Translations under genes and position numbers: made by a program
Part shown: positions 54,101 through 64,000 of the stretch, one piece after another
How positions within the stretch are numbered: position 1 is the stretch's first letter
Layout of the letters: every line of letters starts with the position of its first letter
From: Mycteria americana
Taxonomy: Eukaryota; Chordata; Aves; Ciconiiformes; Ciconiidae
DNA: 64,000 bases
NCBI RefSeq assembly: GCF_035582795.1
Contig: NC_134366.1
Span: forward strand, 1,314,501-1,378,500
Direction of reading: 5' to 3'
The notes under the pieces: generated by a model
What the model saw: the letters and a program-made list of their open reading frames with translations, nothing else
Database searches by the model: none
Told to the model about the DNA's origin: nothing

Positions 54101-57100
54101 GTCCCCGTTCCTGCTGTGTTGTAGGTGATCCTGATGGACGAGGAGCTCACCGAGCCCTGCAGGAGTGGGGCTGCAGCTGGGGAACAGGGATGGCATCTCC
54201 TGGGCTGAGGCGTGGGCCTATGGAGTTTCCTCGGTGCAGGTTTTCCATCGTCGTGGTAGTTAATTAACCCTTGGAGCAGTCGCCTGCGGCTCTTCTGAGT
54301 TTGGGCCGCTATCAAACGGGGCTAATTTGGCTATGGAGATGGGTGTATTCATCCGCTGTGCCGCAGAGGTTCCCAGCCGCAGGGGAAAAACTCTTCTTTC
54401 CATTTTTTACACACTGTGGATCATTCCAGAAGGCAGGTGCTGGGCCCTCAGCCAGCAGCATTACGGGCTGAAACAGGGCAATTGAGTTTCTTTAGCCCTG
54501 CTCCGAAGGGGTATTAGGGCAGGTTTGGTCAGGACTAGGGAGAAAATCCCAGCCCTGCTTTGGGACTAACTCTAGCTTTAGACAGAGCATGTCCTTGTTA
54601 AACTGGAGCCCTGGAAATCCTGCCAGGAACTTGCTTTCCCCGGCTCACACCAACGAGGTTATCCCAACCGGAATGCGGCAGGACGGAGCACATCCAGCCC
54701 ACTTTTGGCTGCGGTCGCGAGAGCTGTGTCTTAAACAGCTTTGGGATAAAACACCCGTTTCTCACTAATACTGCGAGGATCGATTCGGAGCACGTTGGCT
54801 CTGGTTGTGCCGCGAGCTTCCTCGGTGCTTGCCGGTGCAGTCAGCTCGGCCGTGGGAACCTGCCCAGAGCCGGAGAGCAGTTGGGCTCACGCCTGGGAGC
54901 CTCGGGCGAGTATGGATGTTCCTGGCGTGCTCCTTCCTGGAAAGAGGAGGGGTGGAGGGAAGACGGAGGCAGATTTCTTGGCTACCTTGGCTGCTGTTTG
55001 CCTGTAGATTGGATTTTCCTGCTGGTCTCTGTCACAAAGGTTCTTACAACATCTCAAATCTGTATGACGGCTGCCAGGCTGCTGCAGGTGATCCAGCGCG
55101 AAGTGCTTGTGTGCTTTTCCCAAAGTAATTCTCTGTGGGTGGCATAAAAATTCCCAACTTTTCCAGCTGGGATATGCCCTAGATCTCTGACATCAGCTCG
55201 CTTCGCCTCTTCCCGGGGGTGAATTGAGCTGCTTCTGCGTGAAGTCTGAGGCTTCTTACAACAGCTGCTTCGGCAGTTGCCAGATCTTCCTCGTAAAGCT
55301 GATCCCGATCTGTGGCACCGAATTCTTTGTGGCTTTAAATGACGGTTAATATTGAGAATATTGGCCAGTCCAGCAATTCCTTCTTGTGCAGATCATTGGG
55401 AAACGTCTGCCAAAACTGAGCTTGTAACTCCGAAGTGTGCTTCACTCCATGCCAGAGGACTTGGGCAGCAGGGTCGTCTTCTGCGCTGGTCTTTGTGGGA
55501 GGGAATGGAAAGCCGAGAAGCTTCTGGGGGGGGGGGGAAACGAGGTGGTTATTAAATCGCTGAAATAAAGCCGGTTCTTCTTGAAGCTGGGTGAGTGCCC
55601 AGCCTTAATATACAAAATATTGAGGGGCTGAGCTTGAAGTCACAGCTTTGCAGGAGTTTCTGCTTGCAGGACAAGTCGCTTGAGCTTCCTTTGCTATCCC
55701 AAATATCCAGCTTGTTCATGCCGGAATAACTGCTGGGCTTTCCCAAGCCCCTCGCCCATCTTCCTGTCTGAGACTCTTGCTGCAGGAATGGTTCTTCCAT
55801 GACTTCACTTATTTAGGCCACTTCAGTGAACGCAGTATCTATATTTTTAGCTCGCTGGGAGGCTTTTAGGCTAATGAAAGCACGCATCTACTCAGACCCT
55901 ACACCGCTTTGCGTATGGAGCCTAGGCCGTGGGAAGAGCGTTCCTGTAGGCTGCCTGTCAGCCGTTGCTCTCGTCTGTTCCAAGATCTGATGCAGCAGCC
56001 GTGACCTGATCCCCAGCCCCTTTGGGATGAGTAAATTTCTTGGCTGTGTAAATTTTTCAGGCTGTGACTCCTTGTGATAAATCTCCAGCTATCGCTGTCT
56101 GGCGTGGTGTGTGGTCACTTCACGCCTTGCTCCGAAGCCGTGCTGAGGGTACGCCGAGGGGTGTTCAGCCCCTTTCTCTGATCTCTGTACCTGCGCAGGA
56201 GTCCGAGCTGTAATCTGAAATCCTTCTTCCAGAGTAACCGCAGAGTCTACAGTCCTAGGAGGTGCGGTGAGTGCTGCCGCCTTCCCCTCTGCTCCCGGCG
56301 TGTCCCTTGTCCCCGGGCTCACGCCGTGGCTCCTGAGCAGATGTGACTCGTGGTGGAAACGCAGCAGGAGCTGCCCAGGCGTCTGCCGTGCTCGTGAATG
56401 AGCAGGGTTGGTGCGCTGCCCTGATGGTGGGGAGCCGGTGGAGGGGGAGGAAATCGGAGGGCTGGGCTTCAATCACGGGAAGGGCTTGGCCGGGGTGAGG
56501 CCGGCTGCCCTTGTCCCTTGCCGCGGCATCGATGGGCGGTGCAGTTTGGCCTGCCGGCACCGCCGTCTGGGCGTTGGGGGAGAGCTTGGCATGCTGCAAA
56601 CCGCTGCCTCTTCCAGCCTGGCACTGGTGTGGGGGGCACCTGGTGTTCTTAAAATGGGAGCCTGGCTTCTGAGCTCCCCTCACGGACAGATCTAGCTTGA
56701 AGCGTTTGTGCTGATTAAAATAATGTGGTTCAAAGTAGAAGTAGGGTCCGGCTGTGAGAGATCCTCTCGAGACCCCTCTCGCCAAGCCTCAAGACGCATC
56801 AGGCTTCTGAAGCAGACACGGATGTCTTGTGAATTGCTGGTCGAGGCGCTGCCCTTCCTGCTCTGTGCTTTAATCCAAATGCCCGGGCACTTTGGCTGCT
56901 GTGAAGCTGGGCGAGCTCAGCCAGAACAGCATTTATGAGGCTGTCCTTGGCTCTCCTCCTCAGAGAGCAGTCTCCGGTCTTCCTCTGTAGCTAGAACATC
57001 ACTTGCTGTGTACCTTAGCTGACATTTCCAGACAACAGACTCGTCTGAAGTGGCTAATATTTGACCTTTCTGCTGCGCTGCTTTGTGCAAGCCTGGCTGG

Positions 57101-60100
57101 GGCTCATGCAGGTGAGAACAACCAAAGATTTGTGATACAGCTCTCGGACACCCTCTGGGTTTCCATTGCTCGTCCCGTTAAACCTTAATGGTCGCAGTTA
57201 CAAACCCCGGTGCTGTTTCAGACAGAGCTTGGGAAAACTCCCAAGCGCAGCTCAGCGTTTCCCTGATCGCACTTAAAATCTCTGCCTACGTTCAGCAGCT
57301 CGATAAGGAGTAAATTTGGCGTCCCCGTTCCCTCTGAAGGGATGGTCTCTGAGTTGGGAAACGGGCTTTTCGTTTTGAGAGCCGTCTCATGATCTAAGTT
57401 TTCCTAGGGAAGCCGGCTGACCCGCTAGACTGGGTTTTAGCAGTTGCTCTCCTTTGAACTGCCGGTGCTTGGCTTGCTGCGGGGCTCAGCGGGACAATCC
57501 CGTCCTTGCTGTTCTTGGCTGCTTTTGGCCTCGGCCCAGTTACGAGCAGGGAGTTGCTCTTTTTCTTTTCTCAGTGCTTCCTCCTGCCTCTGGAGGAAGC
57601 CAAAAAATCTTCTGGAATATGAGGAGCAGAGGCTGAATGGAGGTGGGATCATCCTGGGGTTAGGCTTGAAGTCCAGAGAAGGGGGAAATGTGGGGTAAAA
57701 GCTGGCTGGGGAGGAAAGGGGCAGGAGAGATGGGGCTCTGGTGTGCTGGCCTCAAACAGAGCAGGTCTTGTGCCCCACTCTGGGTGGTGGCATCTTCCTC
57801 TTGATGCTGCTGAACCTCAGCCGCTTGGCATGAAGGGTTGGATGGTTCTGGTGGACCTTGTGGTGCCACACAACTGTACTTCTCCAACTTGCAGCAAGGG
57901 GCAATTTTAGAACGATTACTTCAGAAATTAAGCTTAACTGTGCTTCTTGAGCGAGGCCTGTGAAAATTGAGACTCGCCCAGCTGAAATTCAGTGCGAGTG
58001 TCTCCTTGTAGGGTGTGTTTTAGCCTTGTCTGTGCCCTGTTTGGAGACCCTCTGCCTCGTCTGGGGCAGAATGAGGACCTGTGGTGTCAGGAGGGACTGG
58101 AGGACTCTGGAAAAATGTGTTGGTGTTGCCCTGCAGCGTGGAGCTTTGCTCCCGGAGGTCTGGGGTGCTGCTGGGGTGCTCTCCTTGCGTGGTGGGTGAC
58201 CTCTTCCAGCTTTGGGGTCTCAGCTGCTGGAGGCGATGGCAACGGTGGCATGGGACATCTCCAGCAGCCCCTCTCCTGGTCTTAGGTCCACACCTCCTGG
58301 CTGGAGGGCCGAGAGTGGCTGTAGATGGGCATGGAGCTGCGGGTGTAGGTGGGTTTGGAGCACACCTCGCACGGTGCTTGCTCAGGAGGAGCTTACCCTG
58401 AGGACGACCAGGGTTTGAGTGCTATGGCAGGGCTGTCCTTACCGCCCTGCTCGTATCTGGATGACCTTAGGACTCTCATGGTAGGTGGGATCATCCTGCG
58501 TGTTCGGTAGTCGTGTGGCTGCAGCGGTGTACTGCTGCTCCGGGCCTCGGGGCGGGCTGGGGAGGAAACACAGGCATGTCTCGAACACAATGCACGTCCC
58601 CAAAATAGGGACACTGGAAGCTTGAGAGGCCACTTGAGACCCGGCGCTTGTCTCGGTCGAACACAGGACTCCTGGGGTTCGTGCGGCCGAGGGCAGCGAC
58701 CTGTGGTGGTGAGGCTGCTGGGAGGGGCAGCCCTGCTTCCCTCCACCCCAGCTCCTGCCACGTCCTTGGCGCTGGCTCCAGGGCTCGTCTTCTGCCTGCC
58801 CGGCTTCCTACGCTGCCTGGTGTGTGCCGTGGTGGGGGCAGGACAGCCCTTTCCGCTGGTGAGCGGCCACTAGATAAGAGGGTCTGCTGTCAGGGCCGTA
58901 GTCTGCCTCGAGATGAGGGAGGCTGTCCCTAAAACCAGTAAGGGCCGTCAGCAGGCACCAGCACAGCGGCTGGGAACGGGGATACATTCCCAGTTTGCTT
59001 CGCCCCTCCGATCGGGGACGTACTGAGCCGGTGCCGTGTTTGTAGCTGACCTTTGAGGTTCACGAGCTGCTCTGCAGACCAGGCTCCCACCCTGTCCCGC
59101 AGCAGGTTCTCCGTGGCGTGCTGTTGGGCAGCAGCGTGGCTCCTCCATCCTTGGGCTGACCCTGCTGAGGATAGCGTTGCTTCCCCCACCTTGAACTGGG
59201 AGAAGCGGTGAGCAGGTCACCTCTATCAGCGTTATAAGTACATCCACCGTGCTGACTTACAGGGGTCTGCGCGTGGCATCTCCTCGGGGCTGCTGCTTGT
59301 CCAGGCTGACGGAGGCTTGGTCTGAGTTACACGGCTCCTCTGGGCCTGTGGTCACCCCATCCTGAGCACCTTCCTGGCTTTCCCAGTCTTCCCCCATCCC
59401 CGTGAGATGGGGCGGATCAGAGCTTGGCATCGGGGTGGTGATTCCAAGAAATGTGGTGTCTTCCTGGGTGGAAGCAGGCGAGAGTCTGCTGGGTACGTGA
59501 GGTGGGGAGCGTGCTGCCTGCCTTGCTCCGGATACTGCCCAGGCTCTGCCTTTGCCCAGCTGCTTGGCCGCAGACAAATCTGAAACGTTCTGTTCTTGTC
59601 CTTGTTTCTACCCTTGCATAACTGATATTTTCAGTAAATGTTTCCACCTCACAGGTGGCCCTTTTCCAGAGGACCAGGGCAGGTTCCTGGGGTCTGATGT
59701 CCATCCCACCACGAAGACAGACTTTCTGATCCTGACCGGCTCTGCCTCGGCAGGAGCTCCCAGCTCCTCCTCCCTTTTCCTGTGCATCCTTGTGTCCTCC
59801 CTGGTGCCGGCTGGCACCGGGACGTGAATAGGAGCTGTTACTGGAGGCGAATTCCCTGAGATGGGAGGCACTGGGGAGGACAAAGCTCTGCCTCAGAGTC
59901 ACAGCAGTATCCAGACTTCCAGCTGTAGGAAACACCCTCCAGCTGGCCATGACCTGTGTTAATCGGATGCCCTGTGTTGGCTGCTCTGGCTCCCAGCAGC
60001 TACTGAGGGTGTGTTTGGTTTGTATTTGCTTCCACCTGTGAAAGGATGTGCAGAAATACTTGACCAAATAGAGCACCAGCTTGGTAGTGAGGCATCTCCT

Positions 60101-62397
60101 CCGAGGCTGGGGAGATGGCTCTTCTGAAAGCTCTGGTTGATGCTCACGTGCAGCTTAAATGTGTTCGTCTTCTCCTGGGTGGTCACGGGAAGCAGAGGGA
60201 GAGCATCCTGCCTGCTGCTGCTTCTTGCTATCTAGGGGTCTCTACCCCTGCTGCTTTCCGTCTCCGTGCACGTCCCGGTTGTGGCTCCTACGGGTTTTGA
60301 GGATGGAGCAGCGTGAGGGAGTCAGGCTGGTGACCGGGGGCGTTGCTGGGGGATCGTCTCTTTGGGGAGCTCATCCAGGGCACGTGATGGTCATGGCTTG
60401 GGGCTGGGGGATGAGAGGGGTCACTTATTCGGGGTTCAGGCGTCACAACCATGGAAGCTAATGGTCCCACTCTGGACCTTCAGTCTCTGGTAGCCTTCAT
60501 TGTACACCAAACTGCTGCTTTGCTGCGGAGGCTGGCATGGGAAAGGATGGATCCTGCAGCAGCGCTTAATGTAACACAGACTTTTCCTGGGCTCGCATGC
60601 CTTTGTCGAAATAGTTTTGCTGTTGTGGGTTTTGCTCGGTACAAAATAACTCTACCATGTAATTGGGTAAATACTGGCTTTGCTGTTTGGTTAGAGAATG
60701 GCAGACAAAGCTAAAGCTTCTTAAAACTGCCTCCCTTGCACAAGGCGCTGGCTGAAGTAATGATACCAGCTTTCAAAAGTGTAGCTTGCACTCCGTAAAA
60801 CTTTCCGTGACGGAAGCCCTGACCCAACACAAGTCTGGTTCCAGCCCCAGATAAAAGCGTGAGGCATCCCTGACCCTGCAGCCCTCGTTAGCTGTGTTGT
60901 GAAGAGCAACACCGAATGCTCTGGGTTTAAGCCTCTGTCTCCCTCTTGTGTGTGTAACATCCAGAAAGCAGATAATGTGTTCTGTTTCGGAGGTGCAGCC
61001 TGTTTCTGCACTGGCGAAAGCCTGAAGCCACGCAGGAGTAGTGCTCTGGGACGAGACGGTGTCTGTTTAGCCCAGAGACCTCCTTGAACTCGAGCAGTTT
61101 CCGTATTTCCAGCACGCTGCCTCGATGCATGGGGACTCAGCAGGCTGGCTGAGCCAGCAGCCATGAAGCTCTGCCCTGTGGGATGTGTTTTGGTCTGAGG
61201 CTCATCTCCACGGACCTGTGGCGGGCTGCAGAGCCCGGTTCTCCAGGGATATGACCAGGAAACCTCCAGGTTTGCTGCAGGACCACCAGGATCACAAATC
61301 TTAAAGCGGTGGCTCTTCTGCAGAGCCCTAATCCTTTCCCCAGCCTGTGGCATCCTGCTCCCAGGACGGCGTTTCAGTCTCGCACAGGCTTAATCTCTAT
61401 TTTACTTTTCACGAAGCCATATCAGCCTCTAGCGCCTTTCGATCCTTTTGCCCTAGCATTTAGTCACAGCAAAAAGTCAATCAAGGGAGAATGTGCTCTG
61501 CAGAACCACAGAGTTTAACGTGGCTCCAGAGCTGCGCTGTGGGGGTTGCACGGAGACGTGGCCACAAAAAAGCGCTTGCCTCGTGCTGACCAAATGGGAA
61601 AAACGAGGTATGAGGTTGCGCTTATCCCAATACTCGATTGACTCTGTGCCCCGGGGCTAGCTGGGTGCTTTATCTTGACTACCGTAGGGAACAACAGTTG
61701 TATGCCACTAAATCCTGGTAGGTAGCCAGAACGTACTTGTAGGTGATGCAGATGGATTAGCATTGCTGTGAAACTTTGGAAACCTCAAGCCCCACGTTCA
61801 GCAAAGGTTTTTGGGTCTCATTTACTCTCAGCCTGCAGAAGGCGCTAAAAATACAGCAGCAAATGCCGCTTCGTAGGGAGGTGCGCTGCTACCTGGGGAG
61901 CAGCCTCCAGGACTGGGTTTCAGCTGGAGTTTGCTGGAAGCAAAGCCGTGGCTGGCCGATACCTGGGAAGTTTTCCTTCGCCCGTTTTAGGTTTGGGTAC
62001 CAACACTGCAATGGCAGCTACGGTTCGCAGTGCCCGACTGCATTCGCACCTTGCCTGAGGTCTCGTGTTCTAGTGCTGCCGACCGCTGCTGGTGGCTTCT
62101 CTGATGGTATCTCCTGTTAATCATCTCTGGCTTGTGTCCTTACAAACACCTGTAGGAGTTGTCCAGCCTGACCCGTGGAGGTATTTTCTGGCCAAAGTTA
62201 GGGTGGGAGCAAGACGTTCTCATGTAGCAGTAAGTATCCTGAGAGCTCTGTGTGACCAAGATATTGCTGAGGCTCCAGGGGTATAGAGCAGAACAGGAGC
62301 AACCTTCTCCCCAGCCAATACGCCTGGCAAAGGTGAGCGGGTTAACGCGTTTGAAACTTAGCTCTGCATCCATTTCGGTTTGTAAGTCTTCTGCTGT

Positions 62398-62830
62398 TAG
62401 AATCATAGAAAGGTTTGGGTGGGGAGGGACCTTTCCAGGTCACCCAGTCCAACCCCCTGCCATGAGCAGGGACATCTTCAACTGGATCAGGTTGCTCAGA
62501 GCCCCATCCAACCTGACCTTGAATGTGTCCAGGGTTGGGGCATCTCCCACCTCTCTGGGCAACCTGGGCCAGTGTCTCACACCCTCAGCGTAAAAAAAAC
62601 TTCTTCCTTAGATCTAGTCTGAATCTCCCCTCTTTTGGTTTAAAACCATTCCCCCTTGTCCTACCACAACAGACCCTGCTAAAAAGTCTGTCCCCGTCTC
62701 TCTTAGAAGCCCCCTTTAAGTACTGGCAAGCTGCTATAAGGTCTCCCGGGAGCCTTCTCTTCTCCAGGCTGAACAACCCCAGCTCTCTCAGCCTGTCCTC
62801 ACAGCAGAGGTGTTCCAGCCCTCTGATCAT
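62398..62830 (-). mobile_element. CR1 LINE, 3'-end fragment
   Basis: It begins on the plus strand with TAGAATCATAGAAAGGTTTG (complement of the CR1 3' terminus). The minus strand then encodes [35 protein letters not shown] and [14 protein letters not shown], the C-terminus of CR1 ORF2. It lies in CCM2 intron 1, about 430 bp, and is close in sequence to the copy at 19711, so probably the same subfamily. Confidence 0.92.
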
Positions 62831-64000
62831 GAGGTTTTGGGTGACTTTATTCCATTTCTGTTCTTTCCAAAGAAGCTTCATGATCCTCCTCACCTCCAAA
62901 TCTGAGAATGTTACCTGGTTATTGCATGTCTCCGTGCTGTGGTGTACCTGTGTCCAGAGCAGTACCTCCAGCGGAGAAGCACAAGCTTCTGACCGAGGCG
63001 GTAGATCTCAGCGAGCAGCTTGGCACTGTCAGCCGTTAGGAGAGAGGCGATGACAGGCTGACGGCATCGCAAGATGTGCTGCAGGCACTGTCCGTGGCAG
63101 CCTGGCAGATCCCCTCTGTGAGTCTGGCAGAGCTTTGGAACTGCTCAACGGGCTGAGCCAGAAGTGGGATTTAAACCAGGAGACTCTGGATGAAGAAGGA
63201 GCTTGAGGGCACTCGCTCGGTCTGCTTGCAGAGCTTGTGTACCCATTTCTGATGGGAGATGAAAGGATGGGAGTCAGGCACTCTGCACTTGCTTTATAAA
63301 GAGCGTATTTCTGCAGGCTGAAGCGTGCAGCGTGGGGCTGCCCTTTCCTCCTCGCCAGGAATCGGGAGGCTCGGTGCTGATGGGACCAGCCCAGACACTG
63401 GTGCAGGACTTCACAGGCGGTGCGGGGAGCCTGACGTATGGATTTTTGACTTCTTTTACATTCTTGATCTCAAACTACAGCTGCTTCCTGCCTTAATCTT
63501 TATTTTGATGCTTTGCTTTTAAGACACTAAGATTTCCCCAGAGGCAAGGCAGGATAACCAAAATTCACCGCATCAGCTCTGTTGGTATTTCCAAGGGAAG
63601 ATGAGCTGCTGTAAAATCACCACAGCAGCACCGGCCATCCTGGTGTCACTGACTGTCTTATGGTGCCTTAAGGATGGGTAAAAGCAGAACTAGGGCATGA
63701 AATAAATAGGATTAATTATGCTCTGTAGCGTAAGGGGAGCTCCTGTGATTTCCTTAACGCAGCTCTTGGTTCTGGGTGGCTGAACTAGGTGGTGAAATGG
63801 GAGGTCTGGGTCTGACCCGTAGCAGGCTGGAAGCAGCTGCTCTCTCAGGTGGGTCAGCCTGTGTGTTTACTGGGCAGAGAGCACTGTAAATTAAAAAAAA
63901 AAAAAAATCTGAAATAAATGAACTTTTTTGGCAGGAAAGCAGTAAAAGGATTTATGGAAACTGATGAAACTGCCAAGCTAATTGCCGAAGCCAGAGCATG

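Larger units (their letters stand above)
52102..64000 (+). other. CCM2 intron 1 (partial)
   Basis: 11.9 kb with lower GC than the left part of the window. It contains two CR1 pieces (listed) and short simple runs (TATATA near 52703, G run near 55530, A run near 63890). All open frames are short, unspliced-looking and unlike any protein I know. No minisatellite is seen, in sharp contrast with MYO1G. Confidence 0.7.

Noticed and set aside
60451-60714. 87-codon frame in CCM2 intron 1
   Set aside because: No homology recognised, no splice or promoter context; consistent with chance in unique intron sequence.
63890-64000. Possible exon at the right edge: A-rich run, TTTTTTGGCAG acceptor, then a frame with METDETAKLIAEARA
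   Set aside because: Joined to CCM2 exon 1 (phase 0) the frame meets TGA within ten codons, and it does not match recalled CCM2 exon 2. Kept only as a weak possibility for another transcript.

Overview
The window looks like bird genomic DNA. It is GC-rich, its interspersed repeats are 5'-truncated CR1 LINEs (four clear pieces), and it holds compact multi-exon vertebrate genes with CpG-island promoters and many GC-rich minisatellites. Gene names below come from recalled vertebrate protein sequences, not from a database search. Exon limits were set by hand from GT/AG sites and reading-frame phase. The three long CDS models close with consistent phase at every junction.

Layout, left to right: (1) 1-9535, plus strand: the last nine coding exons and 3' UTR of SCAP, the SREBP escort protein, from its last membrane helix through the WD40 domain. 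(2) 9640-28502, minus strand: a complete 25-exon PTPN23 (HD-PTP), tail to tail with SCAP, with polyA signals only about 140 bp apart. Its promoter at 28.5-28.9 kb carries a tandem array of X-box-like motifs. (3) 28.9-32.1 kb: an intergenic stretch with two minisatellites of opposite strand skew. (4) 32145-49082, minus strand: a complete 22-exon MYO1G, the blood-cell class I myosin. Its introns are packed with about ten different minisatellites. (5) about 49605-51240, minus strand: a four-exon transcript, probably non-coding, whose position matches mammalian SNHG15. (6) 51.2-52.1 kb: a shared CpG-island promoter, then CCM2 exon 1 on the plus strand (52072-52101). CCM2 intron 1 runs past the right edge.

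SCAP-PTPN23 tail to tail matches human 3p21.31, and MYO1G-(SNHG15)-CCM2 matches human 7p13. The window therefore joins two gene blocks that are apart in humans, and the joint lies in the minisatellite-filled 28.9-32.1 kb interval.

The most striking observation is in MYO1G intron 10. A 51-bp minisatellite there is built from the exon 10/intron 10 junction itself. About 28-30 tandem copies each repeat the last ~18 exon bases plus the splice donor, and they stay open in the exon's reading frame for over 500 codons. Other points are the six-copy X-box array upstream of PTPN23, a 42-bp-arm hairpin inside an intron of the SNHG15-like transcript, and paired diverged modules in two other introns of that transcript.

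The genes are not an operon and do not share one pathway: SCAP acts in ER/Golgi sterol sensing, HD-PTP in ESCRT sorting, MYO1G at the leukocyte cortex and CCM2 in endothelial signalling. No tRNA, rRNA, CRISPR or virus-derived element was recognised.
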